DNA of 64,000 nt, taken from assembly GCA_905234695.1 (NCBI GenBank), contig CAJOHZ010000003.1, positions 62,001-126,000 on the forward strand, read 5' to 3'. A program made the position numbers and the translations under genes. Source of the DNA: an uncultured Bacteroidales bacterium (GTDB taxonomy: Bacteria > Bacteroidota > Bacteroidia > Bacteroidales > P3). Below are positions 57,387-64,000 of the stretch, piece after piece. The stretch's first letter is position 1; the number at the start of each line of letters is the position of its first letter. Below the pieces are notes generated by a model. It was not told the DNA's origin. It saw only the letters and a list, made by a program, of their open reading frames with translations, and made no database searches.

Positions 57387-57394
57387 TATCTTTG
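57387..57394 (+). promoter_or_regulatory. -7 box upstream of the InlB-repeat lipoprotein gene
   Basis: TATCTTTG lies 66 bp above ATG 57460. The upstream DNA is A-rich and no clear -33 TTG is present. Confidence 0.6.
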
Positions 57395-57459
57395 CAAATT
57401 ATAAATCAAAGAAAACAACAGTTAACCTAATCTATAAACAATTAAAAATCAAACACAAA

Positions 57460-58308
57460 ATGAAGAACACGTTCAAGATTTTTGGTCTGATGCTCCTCGC
57501 TGGAACGCTCGCTTTCAGCAGCTGCAAGGACGATGAAGAGACCACTCCCGGTGTCAACCCCGAGACTGGTAAAACTCAGTTCACCATCACCGCTACCTCC
57601 AACAACGACGCATGGGGTACTGTGAGCGGCGGCGGCACCTACGACACTGGCGCAGCTGTCACCCTTACCGCTACTGCGAACGCTGGCTACACCTTTGTCA
57701 ACTGGAACACCGGCGCAACCAACAATCCTCTGGTTTTCGCTGCCACCGAGAACGCTACTTACACTGCCAACTTCGCCGAGCAGGCTGGTGTGTCCGTGAC
57801 CTATGGCTCCACCAACTGGAACGCTCAGTACATCAATGGCCAGTACAGCCCCTCGCAGAAGGCTTTCATTATTGCCACCACTCAGGCTACCGATCCGCAG
57901 TCCTATCCCAAAGCCTATATCGGTTTCCAGTGGGAAGGTGATGCCACCACCGGTTCCTTCAACGGCACCTCCACAGTCAACGTTGAGGAGAGCACTGCCA
58001 CGAAGGGCAATCCCTACATGTGGTACTTCACCAGCGCTGATAATGCTATGACCCTCGGCGGCAACCCCTGCGGTGACTGGTGGGACAAGACCATGACCCT
58101 CAATATCACCGCTTTCGATGCCACTGCCCTGACTATCAGCCTCGTTGCCAATGCCACCATGGGCAATCTGAACCAGTGCATCAGTGGTACTCAATGGGAC
58201 AATGTCGAAACTTGCGACATGACCATGCAGGCCACCAACGTGAACCTCACCAACGCTGGCAAGAGCCTGTTCGTCAGCAAGACTGCTGAGAAACTCGCTG
58301 CTCTTTAA
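57460..58308 (+). CDS. Lipoprotein with an InlB-type beta repeat
   Basis: Start at ATG 57460. Signal peptide with lipobox LAFSSC, lipidated Cys at 22, followed by KDDEE, so it is likely kept in the outer membrane or surface-exposed. One InlB-type repeat at ~40-110 (NDAWGTVSGGGTYDTGAAVT, AGYTFVNWNTGA, ATYTANF) is akin to those in the proteins at 13222 and 17627. The remaining ~165 residues are a beta-rich domain with Trp and Cys pairs (NPCGDWWDKTMTL, NLNQCISGTQWDN, ETCDM) that I do not recognise. Length 282 aa. First gene of a small lipoprotein cluster. Codon choice is AT-richer than its neighbours, consistent with high expression (inference). Confidence 0.8.
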   Translation: MKNTFKIFGLMLLAGTLAFSSCKDDEETTPGVNPETGKTQFTITATSNNDAWGTVSGGGTYDTGAAVTLTATANAGYTFVNWNTGATNNPLVFAATENATYTANFAEQAGVSVTYGSTNWNAQYINGQYSPSQKAFIIATTQATDPQSYPKAYIGFQWEGDATTGSFNGTSTVNVEESTATKGNPYMWYFTSADNAMTLGGNPCGDWWDKTMTLNITAFDATALTISLVANATMGNLNQCISGTQWDNVETCDMTMQATNVNLTNAGKSLFVSKTAEKLAAL

Positions 58309-58357
58309 TCAGTAAAGTCGACCCCTAATTAAAAACATTTCAAATTCAACAATAATC

Positions 58358-58747
58358 ATGAAAAGAACTGTTAAAGTTTTAGCCATCGCCCTTCTGGGCA
58401 TGAGCCTCGCTGTGGCTTGCAACAACAACGCCGAGCCGGTTGAAGAAGAGCCCATCATCGACACCCTCGTTGAGGAACCCGTCGTCGAAGAGCCCGTTGT
58501 TGAAGAGCCTGTCGTCGAAGAGCCCGTTAAAAAGGACACTCCTAAGAAAACCGAAACCGTTGTCAAGGCCGACGCCAGCAAGGTGACCATCAACACCGAC
58601 AAGGGTTCCGCTACTTTCGGTGCCAGTGGCGCTTCCGTCAACACCAAGAATGGTGAGACCAAGGCTGATGCCAGCAAGGTGACCATCAACACCGACAAGG
58701 GTTCTGCCTCTTTTGGTAAAGGTGGTATGGAAATCAAGAAGAACTAA
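58358..58747 (+). CDS. Small lipoprotein with VVEEP and KADASKV repeats
   Basis: A 129-aa lipoprotein, lipobox LAVAC with Cys at 21. The mature N-terminus is a negatively charged tether of four VEEPV units. The C-terminal half is a duplicated 19-residue block, KADASKVTINTDKGSA(T/S)FG, separated by ASGASVNTKNGET. No known family; it looks like a short surface spacer with a repeated strand. It ends just before a strong terminator, 50 bp after the previous lipoprotein gene, so the two are probably co-transcribed. Confidence 0.75.
   Translation: MKRTVKVLAIALLGMSLAVACNNNAEPVEEEPIIDTLVEEPVVEEPVVEEPVVEEPVKKDTPKKTETVVKADASKVTINTDKGSATFGASGASVNTKNGETKADASKVTINTDKGSASFGKGGMEIKKN
58469..58528 (+). repeat. 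15-bp tandem repeat coding VVEEP
   Basis: Four copies of a 15-bp unit (GTTGAGGAACCCGTC-like), differing mainly at third codon positions, so the protein repeat is conserved more tightly than the DNA. Confidence 0.85.
58565..58717 (+). repeat. Direct 57-bp repeat in the small lipoprotein gene
   Basis: Copies at 58565-58621 and 58661-58717, offset by 96 bp. They are nearly identical, with mostly synonymous changes, and each codes the 19-residue KADASKV block. Confidence 0.85.
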
Positions 58748-58765
58748 AACCTCTTCTAATCCTCA

Positions 58766-58799
58766 AAAAAAGCCCGAGCGATTGCTCGGGCTTTTTTGT
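58766..58799 (+). terminator. Intrinsic terminator after the lipoprotein gene
   Basis: A 14-bp stem with AAAAAAGCCCGAGC (58766-58779) and its complement (58784-58797), loop GATT, flanked by A- and T-runs. It lies 19 bp after the stop and could work in both directions. Confidence 0.93.
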
Positions 58800-58860
58800 T
58801 TTCCTTGAACGGACAATAAGACGAGACTTTCTGCGTTATTATAAAATAATAACTACAACT

Positions 58861-59331
58861 ATGAAAAGACCTATACCTGTATTTATACTGCTGTTGGCGG
58901 CAGGACTGCTGGCAGGGTGCAAGAGCGAGAAAGAACGCATTGCCGAGACGGCCTATGGCTATGTAATTGCCACGGGCAACTACCAAATCGACGAGGCCAT
59001 TCCGTATGCCTCGAAAGAGACGCGCGAGAACACCCTTCCCTTTCTCAAAAACGTCATTCTCCCATTGACTGACACAAATTTCCTGAATTCTAACACCCCC
59101 GCTACCGCAACAATTGACACGGTGATAATCGAAGACGACACAGCCTGGGCCGCTTATACCAAGATCACCCCGCTAGGAACCACCTACGGAATCCTCGCGC
59201 TTATAAAAGAAGAGGGGAATTGGCTGGTGCATGCACCGTTACTGCAAGGACCCACTGAAGACCAGAACGACCCTGTAACGGACTCCACTGACAACACCGT
59301 AGCCACCCTTTCAATGGCTACAGAAGAATAA
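58861..59331 (+). CDS. Small lipoprotein, DUF4878-like
   Basis: A 156-aa lipoprotein with lipobox LLAGC (Cys20). The mature domain (ETAYGYVIATGNYQIDEAIP, ENTLPFLKNVI, DTAWAAYTKITPLGTTYGIL, EEGNWLVHAP) resembles NTF2-like/DUF4878 proteins, which are frequent in Bacteroidota and of unknown role. The C-terminal ~30 residues are a Thr/Asp-rich tail. No clear promoter box is visible in the 60 bp upstream. It converges on the DUF4296 gene 2 bp away. Confidence 0.7.
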   Translation: MKRPIPVFILLLAAGLLAGCKSEKERIAETAYGYVIATGNYQIDEAIPYASKETRENTLPFLKNVILPLTDTNFLNSNTPATATIDTVIIEDDTAWAAYTKITPLGTTYGILALIKEEGNWLVHAPLLQGPTEDQNDPVTDSTDNTVATLSMATEE

Positions 59332-59333
59332 TC

Positions 59334-59687
59334 TTACAGATTGACAACGCTGTCGAAATAGTGTACCACCTCTTTGTGGATACGCTCGTATCGATCGCCG
59401 TGACGTACATACCACTTGACGCTGCGCTCAAAGTCCTCGGCGGTGATACCGTGACGGGCGAAAAGACTGTCGTACGATGCCGCCATCTCGGGATAGAGAG
59501 TATCGTAACGGAAACCCGTCTCAACGGCATAAAACCCTTCGAGGGTATAGGCATCCTTGAAAAAGGCCGTCATGGCGGCCTCATCCATCACATCGGAGGG
59601 AATCCGGTCGTCGTCGCAGCTTGGAAGCAGTGTTGCACCGACAACACACAACACTGACAGCGTGATATATCGAAACAATCTCTTCAT
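59334..59687 (-). CDS. DUF4296 lipoprotein
   Basis: Start at ATG 59687, below a good promoter. A 117-aa lipoprotein, lipobox TLLPSC (Cys24). The mature part (DDRIPSDVMDEAAMTAFFKD, YDSLFARHGITAEDFERSVK, YYVRHGDRYERIHKEVVHYF-like C-terminus) fits DUF4296, a Bacteroidota family of helical lipoproteins of unknown function. It is divergent from the tRNA-Val transcript, with the two promoters back to back at 59712-59780. Confidence 0.85.
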   Translation of the reverse strand: MKRLFRYITLSVLCVVGATLLPSCDDDRIPSDVMDEAAMTAFFKDAYTLEGFYAVETGFRYDTLYPEMAASYDSLFARHGITAEDFERSVKWYVRHGDRYERIHKEVVHYFDSVVNL

Positions 59688-59711
59688 TGTGACAATAGGG
59701 TTTTGAAAGTG

Positions 59712-59743
59712 CAAAAATACAAAAGTTTGCCCACCTACACAAA
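59712..59743 (-). promoter_or_regulatory. Promoter of the DUF4296 gene
   Basis: On the minus strand TTTG (59743-59740), 20 bp, then TATTTTTG (59719-59712). Confidence 0.72.
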
Positions 59744-59772
59744 ATAATTTTCGCTATGTCGCGAAAAGTTTG

Positions 59773-59780
59773 TATCTTTG
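59773..59780 (+). promoter_or_regulatory. -7 box of the tRNA-Val gene
   Basis: TATCTTTG lies 44 bp upstream of the mature tRNA 5' end. The -33 position reads TTTTCG rather than TTG. Confidence 0.65.
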
Positions 59781-59824
59781 CACCCAGTTTCAGCTCTCCA
59801 AGAACAGCGAGACAGAATCCGCAA

Positions 59825-59899
59825 GGGAGTATAGCTCAGTCGGTTCAGAGCATTTGCCTTACAAGCAAAGGGTCATTGGTTCGAATCCAATTACTCCCA
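59825..59899 (+). tRNA. tRNA-Val (anticodon UAC)
   Basis: A 75-nt cloverleaf: acceptor GGGAGTA / TACTCCC, D arm GCTC...GAGC, anticodon stem TTTGC / GCAAA with loop CTTACAA (anticodon TAC), T arm ATTGG TTCGAAT CCAAT. CCA is not encoded. A perfect hairpin follows at once. Confidence 0.96.
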
Positions 59900-59902
59900 C
59901 CC

Positions 59903-59944
59903 GATAAAAGAAACAGCAGGCCATGGCCTGCTGTTTCTTTTATC
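59903..59944. terminator. Perfect bidirectional terminator between tRNA-Val and the ABC exporter
   Basis: A 42-bp perfect palindrome: two 20-bp arms around a central AT, core GCAGGCC-AT-GGCCTGC, with AAAAG and CTTTT runs outside. It begins 3 bp after the tRNA and contains the TAA stop (59940-59942) of the convergent exporter gene. Confidence 0.93.
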
Positions 59945-61796
59945 TAAAGGACTGCATATCGACCAATTTTTTGTACAATCCGCCGAGCTGCATCAGCTGC
60001 TCGTGGCTTCCACGCTCAACAATTCGCCCTTTGTCCATCACCACTATCTCGTCGGCACGAAAGATGGTGGAAAGACGGTGGGCAATGACGATACTGGTAC
60101 GCCCCTGCATCAGCTGTTCGATGGCCTGTTGCACCACCTGCTCACTCTCGGTGTCGAGTGCGCTGGTAGCTTCGTCAAGGATAAGTATCGGAGGGTCTTT
60201 GAGCACCGCCCGTGCAATACTGAGTCGCTGCCGTTGGCCACCGCTGAGGGTAAGGCCGCGGTCGCCGATATTGGTCTGATAACCCTGCGGCATCTGCTCC
60301 ACAAACTCGTCGGCATGGGCTACCCGTGCCGCCTGTCGCACCGCCTCCATGCTGTAGTCAGTGCGCCCAAAGGCGATGTTGTTGGCCACGGTGTCGTTGA
60401 AGAGGATACAGTTTTGCGACACCAGTCCCACCTGCGCTCGCAAGCTGTCGATATTCAAATCGACCAAGGGATGACCGTCAATCAATATCTCACCCTCAGT
60501 GCAGTCGTAGAAACGCGGCAAGAGGTCCACCAAGGTGGTCTTGCCCGCCCCAGACGGCCCCACCAGGGCGATGGTGCGTCCCTTGGGAATCACCAAGTCG
60601 ATATCGCGCAGCACATACACCAGCTCGCTGCCGCTGTCGGACTGATAGGCAAACGACACTCCGCGATACGCTATCTTCTCCCCGAAACCGGCGAGCCGTA
60701 CCGCATTGGGCTTCTCGACGATGCTCTCATCGGCATCCATGATTTCGAAGAACCGCGTGGCCGCCGCGTTGGCCTTCTGAAGATTGTTGTATACCCGTAC
60801 CATCGACTGCACCGGTGGTATCAGGCGGGCAAAGAGGATGACGAAGAGCACAAATACCGAGGAGAGAATTTCCCCTTTCATCACTGCCAGCCCGCCCAAC
60901 ACAAGGATAAACACCAACCCGAGAGTGATAAGCACCTCGGAGAGGGGCGCGCTGAGTTCGCGTCGCTCAGCCACGCGCACCATAGTGCGGGCGTAGTCGT
61001 CGTTGACCTTGCCGAAGAGCACTCGGCGGACATGCTCCTGTCCGAAGGACTTGATAGCCCTCACGCCAGCCAGTGACTCTTCCAACACAGCGAAAAGCGA
61101 GCCCAGACTGGCCTGTCCCTTGGCCGAGTTGCGCCGCAGGCTCTTGCCGATAAGGCCAATAAGCCATACCGACACTGGCAGCACCAACAGGAAATAGAGG
61201 AAGAGACGTGGACTGATGAACACCAGCGTGCCAGCGAAAACAAGGATATTGATGGGGTCCTTGCCGACAGAAATGATGGAGGTCAGCACCCCCCACTCAA
61301 TGTCGAACAAGTCGTTGGTCATGCGGCTGATAATGTCGCCCCGGCGGCGGGAATTGACATACGAGACGGGTAAAATAGTAATTTTCTCATACACGTCATC
61401 GCGCATCCGCTGCACGATACCGTTGCGCACCGGCCCAATAAAGAATTGTGCCATGTAACGACAAAGGTTGGAGAGAAACGAAAAAGAGAGGTAGCCTGCA
61501 GCAATGCCCAGAAGACAGGGCCACAAGCCATACTTCCCTTGCAGGGAATGAAGCGTATAAGTAAGGTAAACCGAAAGCGTCTGCTGGTCAAACGAGAATG
61601 GTGGCAACTGAGCCACCGGCTGCGCCGTGCCGAACAGCATCTCAACAAAGGGCACAATCATCACAAAAGTGAACAGGTTGGCGATAACCGCCAGCATGTT
61701 GAACAAGATGTTGGCCGTGAGGTGCCAGGGGTAAAACCTGAGGTATCGGAAAACGCGCCAGATGTCGTGCATTGCCAGAGGTGTTGGGGCCGCCAT
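59940..61796 (-). CDS. MsbA-like ABC exporter (fused permease-ATPase)
   Basis: A half-transporter of ~618 aa. Six transmembrane helices at ~1-320 (for example LTANILFNMLAVIANLFTFV, YLSFSFLSNLCRYMAQFFIG, LFLYFLLVLPVSVWLIGLIG) precede the ATPase. Walker A is [20 protein letters not shown], the Q-loop lies in VGLVSQNCILFNDTVANNI, the signature is LSGGQRQRLSIARAVLKDPP and Walker B is ILILDEATSALDTESE. The family exports lipids, LPS precursors or drugs; the cargo cannot be told from sequence. Start at ATG 61796, 14 bp below the sufD stop; ATG 61772 is an alternative. Its stop lies within the shared terminator. Confidence 0.9.
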   Translation of the reverse strand: MAAPTPLAMHDIWRVFRYLRFYPWHLTANILFNMLAVIANLFTFVMIVPFVEMLFGTAQPVAQLPPFSFDQQTLSVYLTYTLHSLQGKYGLWPCLLGIAAGYLSFSFLSNLCRYMAQFFIGPVRNGIVQRMRDDVYEKITILPVSYVNSRRRGDIISRMTNDLFDIEWGVLTSIISVGKDPINILVFAGTLVFISPRLFLYFLLVLPVSVWLIGLIGKSLRRNSAKGQASLGSLFAVLEESLAGVRAIKSFGQEHVRRVLFGKVNDDYARTMVRVAERRELSAPLSEVLITLGLVFILVLGGLAVMKGEILSSVFVLFVILFARLIPPVQSMVRVYNNLQKANAAATRFFEIMDADESIVEKPNAVRLAGFGEKIAYRGVSFAYQSDSGSELVYVLRDIDLVIPKGRTIALVGPSGAGKTTLVDLLPRFYDCTEGEILIDGHPLVDLNIDSLRAQVGLVSQNCILFNDTVANNIAFGRTDYSMEAVRQAARVAHADEFVEQMPQGYQTNIGDRGLTLSGGQRQRLSIARAVLKDPPILILDEATSALDTESEQVVQQAIEQLMQGRTSIVIAHRLSTIFRADEIVVMDKGRIVERGSHEQLMQLGGLYKKLVDMQSFR

Positions 61797-61809
61797 CGAG
61801 GCGGAGGTA

Positions 61810-62745
61810 TCAGAGTTTCGCGGGGTCAATATAGAAATTGGCCTCGGGCCCATTGCAGGGCGACGAGCAGCGGATGGCGCACTCGTCACACGAGGGCATC
61901 AACTCGCCGTGGAGACGTTTCTTCACCATGTCGCCCACAGCGTCACGGAGACTGTCAACGGCGATTGTGCGTATCACCTCGTCGCAGAAGGCATAACTGA
62001 GCATCGTTATGGCAACACGTTCGGGGATGCCGCGGGAACGGAGGTAGAAGAGCGCCTGCTCGTCTAGTTGGCCGATAGTGCTGCCATGCGAGCACTTCAC
62101 ATCGTCGTTGTATATTTCGAGGAAGGGACGGGTGTCGACATGCGCCTTATCGGTGAGGAGAATATTGCGGTTGGTCATGAAAGCCTCGGTTTTGACAGCG
62201 CCGTCCTGCACGAGCACATGCCCGTTGAAACGCGCACGTGCCGAGTCGTCCACAATACCCTTGTAAAGTTCGTGGCTGGTGCAGTGGGGCTCGGCATGTT
62301 CGACAAAGATGTAGTTGTCGCACTCCTGCTCACGGTCGACGAGGTAAAGGCCGTTGGCCTCCACATGGCAGTGTTCCCCTTTCATACGCACGACCACATT
62401 GTTGCGCACATGTCCACCACCGAGGGTAACGGTGCAGAGGTTGAGGGAAGCACCCGCATGCAGAGTTACATCAAGGTCGGTGAGGTGCATCTGCGGTGTG
62501 TTCATGCCTTGGAGGCGGTAGAGTTCCAACGCGGCCCCCTCCTCTATGTCAATGTGAAGGTTCTCGCTGTCGGGAGAGGCGGTATAGCCGCCCTCGGAGG
62601 AAATCATGAACATGGGCCAGTCGGCAGGGTTGCTCAGCACCATGCGCGAGGGGCTGTCGCCTCGCGTAATACGCAAGGTTCGGGACTCGGCAGTGCCGCT
62701 CCAGCGGTCATTCCAAATATCGGGCAATTGGTCTTTCCTAATCAT
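61810..62745 (-). CDS. sufD: SufD, Fe-S scaffold subunit, with a Cys-rich tail
   Basis: Partner of SufB and SufC in the SUF scaffold. The beta-helix core matches SufB/SufD: LHIDIEEGAALELYRLQG, LHAGASLNLCTVTLGGGHVR, ARFNGHVLVQDGAVKTEAFM, DTRPFLEIYNDDVKCSHGST, IGQLDEQALFYLRSRGIPER. Start at ATG 62745 (311 aa), shorter than many SufD because the N-terminal domain is reduced. Odd: after the core the protein ends MPSCDECAIRCSSPCNGP, four cysteines in 12 residues, which could bind a metal or cluster (inference). sufC lies upstream with a 92-bp gap that holds a palindromic element and 7-bp repeats; sufB is not in the window. Confidence 0.9.
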   Translation of the reverse strand: MIRKDQLPDIWNDRWSGTAESRTLRITRGDSPSRMVLSNPADWPMFMISSEGGYTASPDSENLHIDIEEGAALELYRLQGMNTPQMHLTDLDVTLHAGASLNLCTVTLGGGHVRNNVVVRMKGEHCHVEANGLYLVDREQECDNYIFVEHAEPHCTSHELYKGIVDDSARARFNGHVLVQDGAVKTEAFMTNRNILLTDKAHVDTRPFLEIYNDDVKCSHGSTIGQLDEQALFYLRSRGIPERVAITMLSYAFCDEVIRTIAVDSLRDAVGDMVKKRLHGELMPSCDECAIRCSSPCNGPEANFYIDPAKL

Positions 62746-62769
62746 TCTCAAGTCTCAATTTTCAACGTT
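62742..62769. repeat. 7-bp repeat tract over the sufD start
   Basis: Units TCATTCT, CAAGTCT, CAATTTT and CAACGTT in phase. The sufD ATG (complement of 62743-62745) lies in the first unit. The last unit merges into the palindromic element that starts at 62763. Confidence 0.65.
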
Positions 62770-62830
62770 TCGCAAAGCGAGCACATAAGAAAGTTGTTCA
62801 TTATGCCAAGCCAAAGAAACGTCAACGAAG
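62763..62830. repeat. Palindromic element, copy B, between sufC and sufD
   Basis: A 68-bp element that aligns end to end with copy A (41561-41626, minus strand). Outer arms: ACGTTTC (62765-62771) and GAAACGT (62816-62822). Inner stem: CATAAGAA (62784-62791) with TTC-A-TTATG (62797-62805), one bulged A. Arm bases differ from copy A, but pairing is kept. The internal-loop blocks AAGCGAG and GCC(A/G)AGCCAA are shared by both copies. Confidence 0.75.
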
Positions 62831-62850
62831 TTAATTTTCAATTCCCCAAC
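62831..62850. repeat. 7-bp repeat tract over the sufC stop
   Basis: TTAATTT, TCAATTC and a degenerate third unit. On the coding strand it reads GGGGAAT-TGAAAAT-TAA, with the sufC TGA stop (62838-62840) inside it, as at the GH92 stop. Confidence 0.55.
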
Positions 62851-63596
62851 TCCTCCTTAATCCACTCGTAGCCGCGCTGTTCCAGGTCGAGTGCCAACTC
62901 CTTGGGACCGGTCTTGACGATGCGGCCTTCGTAAAGCACGTGCACAAAGTCGGGCACGATATAGTCCAGCAGCCGCTGATAGTGGGTAATTACCACGATT
63001 GCGTTCTCAGTGCTACGCAGCTTGTTAACCCCCGAAGCCACGACACGAAGGGCATCGATATCGAGTCCCGAATCGGTCTCGTCGAGGATAGCTAGCGTGG
63101 GATCGAGCATCGCCATCTGAAAAATTTCGTTCTTTTTCTTCTCGCCGCCACTGAAACCCTCATTCACCGAACGATTGGCCAACGTGGCGGTCATCTCCAC
63201 CACCTTCTTCTTTTCCTCCATCAGTTTGACAAACTCGGCGCCCGAAAGCGGGTCAAGGCCGCGATATTTGCGCTGCTCGTTGACGGCGGTCCGCATGAAA
63301 TTGGTGATGCTCACCCCGGGAATCTCCACTGGGTACTGGAAGCCAAGGAATATCCCTTCGGCAGCACGCACATCCACCGGCATCTCCAGGATGTTCTTGC
63401 CTTTGTATATCACCTCGCCCTCGGTGACGGTGTACTTGCTGTTGCCGGCAATCACGCCCGCCAGGGTGCTTTTCCCGTTGCCGTTGGGACCCATGATGGA
63501 ATGTACTTCGCCGTAATCCACCTCCAGGTTGACCCCTTTCAGAATCTCCCGGTCGCCGATGGAAGCGTGTAAATTGCGTATAGACAGTAATGCCAT
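62838..63596 (-). CDS. sufC: SufC, ATPase of the SUF Fe-S assembly complex
   Basis: ABC-type ATPase that drives the SufBCD scaffold. Walker A is IMGPNGNGKSTLAGVIAG (~34-51), the Q-loop lies in IFLGFQYPVEIPGVSITNFM (~81-100), the signature is FSGGEKKKNEIFQMAML (~147-163) and Walker B is LAILDETDSGLDIDAL. The sequence SGGEKKKNEI is specific to SufC. ATG 63596 chosen (252 aa). It is divergent from the SAM adenosyltransferase gene. The usual upstream sufB is absent, so the suf genes are split: sufCD here, sufE and a sufT-like gene at 55.4-56.2 kb. Confidence 0.95.
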   Translation of the reverse strand: MALLSIRNLHASIGDREILKGVNLEVDYGEVHSIMGPNGNGKSTLAGVIAGNSKYTVTEGEVIYKGKNILEMPVDVRAAEGIFLGFQYPVEIPGVSITNFMRTAVNEQRKYRGLDPLSGAEFVKLMEEKKKVVEMTATLANRSVNEGFSGGEKKKNEIFQMAMLDPTLAILDETDSGLDIDALRVVASGVNKLRSTENAIVVITHYQRLLDYIVPDFVHVLYEGRIVKTGPKELALDLEQRGYEWIKEELGN

Positions 63597-63658
63597 ATTA
63601 TCTATAAATAATTGATTCAACAAATATTACAATGCTCACCCAAAAGCAAACATCTGTA

Positions 63659-63666
63659 CAAATATA
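63659..63666 (-). promoter_or_regulatory. Possible -7 box of sufC
   Basis: On the minus strand TATATTTG (63666-63659), 63 bp above the sufC ATG. No clear -33 TTG. Confidence 0.45.
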
Positions 63667-63719
63667 CGAAATATAATTGAAATAATGGACCGAGGCGTGC
63701 GTATGTCGGGATTTTTGCG

Positions 63720-63727
63720 TAAATTTG
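63720..63727 (+). promoter_or_regulatory. Possible -7 box of the SAM adenosyltransferase gene
   Basis: TAAATTTG, 68 bp above ATG 63795. No clear -33 TTG. Confidence 0.5.
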
Positions 63728-63794
63728 CACCACTGAAAAGGCTTCCACCAACCTGACTGGAAGCCATATAAAATACAGCAAACAAGACAGTAGC

Positions 63795-64000
63795 ATGGAT
63801 TCGCCGATTGTGACACTCACCACAGACTGGGGCTACCGGGACTTCTTCGCCGGCATGGTCAAGGGACGTCTCTACTCCAGCATCCCCGGCGTGCGGGTGG
63901 TGGACATCACCCACGGTATCGATCCCTACCAACTCGGCAGCGCCATTTTCGTGGCTCGTCAGTGTTGTCAGGAATTCCCGAAGGGCACCATCCATATCAT
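63795..64000 (+). CDS. SAM hydroxide adenosyltransferase (DUF62 family), 3' partial
   Basis: ATG 63795 opens a frame that is still open at the window edge (68 codons seen). It reads SPIVTLTTDWGYRDFFAGMV, then VKGRLYSSIPGVRVVDITHG and IDPYQLGSAIFVARQCCQEF. This matches the N-terminus of the SAM hydroxide adenosyltransferase (chlorinase/DUF62) family, including TTDWG, KG, VVDITH and FPKGTIHI. The family splits S-adenosylmethionine to adenosine and methionine, and in some members adds halide. It is divergent from sufC. Confidence 0.88.
   Translation, partial: MDSPIVTLTTDWGYRDFFAGMVKGRLYSSIPGVRVVDITHGIDPYQLGSAIFVARQCCQEFPKGTIHI

Overview
The window is a chromosomal segment of a Bacteroidota bacterium, most likely an uncultured member of the Bacteroidales. 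Evidence: a complete porP-porK-porL-porM-porN type IX secretion (T9SS) cluster, several proteins ending in T9SS sorting domains, a T9SS plug homologue, Bacteroidetes-type promoters (TTTG or TTG, about 19-20 bp, then TAnnTTTG), the near absence of Shine-Dalgarno sequences, and Bacteroidota-restricted families such as DUF4296 and the gldN family. Plant and host glycan enzymes (GH28, GH106, GH92) suggest a gut or rumen habitat; that is inference.

Layout. 1-643: 3' part of an uncharacterised gene. 825-7969 (+): porP, porK, porL, porM, porN and a second porN-like gene, separated from porN by a terminator-like hairpin. 7983-18712 (-): rluD, a T9SS cargo protein, a PASTA protein, miaB, an M6-type metalloprotease, the T9SS plug protein and a repeat-stalk protein. 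18847-32150 (-): tilS and a 12-kb gene for a 4,002-residue surface protein. 32801-36591 (-): rlmB, a lolD-like ATPase, hutI, ruvB. 36791-46199: a universal stress protein and a flavoprotein, then GH28, GH106 and a GH92 gene broken by one frameshift. 46217-48957 (-): an ABC-F ATPase and a TonB-like protein. 49150-57313 (+): an AddA-type helicase-nuclease, the methylmalonyl-CoA mutase small subunit, an LptF/G permease, sufE, a SufT/MIP18 protein and a peptide-transporter permease. 57460-59331: three lipoproteins. Then a DUF4296 lipoprotein (-), tRNA-Val, an MsbA-like exporter, sufD and sufC (all -), and the 5' end of a SAM hydroxide adenosyltransferase (+) running off the window.

How it fits together: the Por proteins form the T9SS motor and outer ring. 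The cargo protein, the metalloprotease and the giant adhesin carry the C-terminal signal that this system recognises. The glycan enzymes would supply sugars from pectin and mannosides.

The most unusual signal is not a gene. Gene junctions, and a few tolerant coding sites, are filled with degenerate short-period repeats of 7, 9, 10 and 11 bp. There are also two diverged copies of a 66-68 bp palindromic element whose stem bases change in a compensatory way. One copy is translated in frame inside the GH106 gene; the other lies between sufC and sufD, bracketed by 7-bp repeats.
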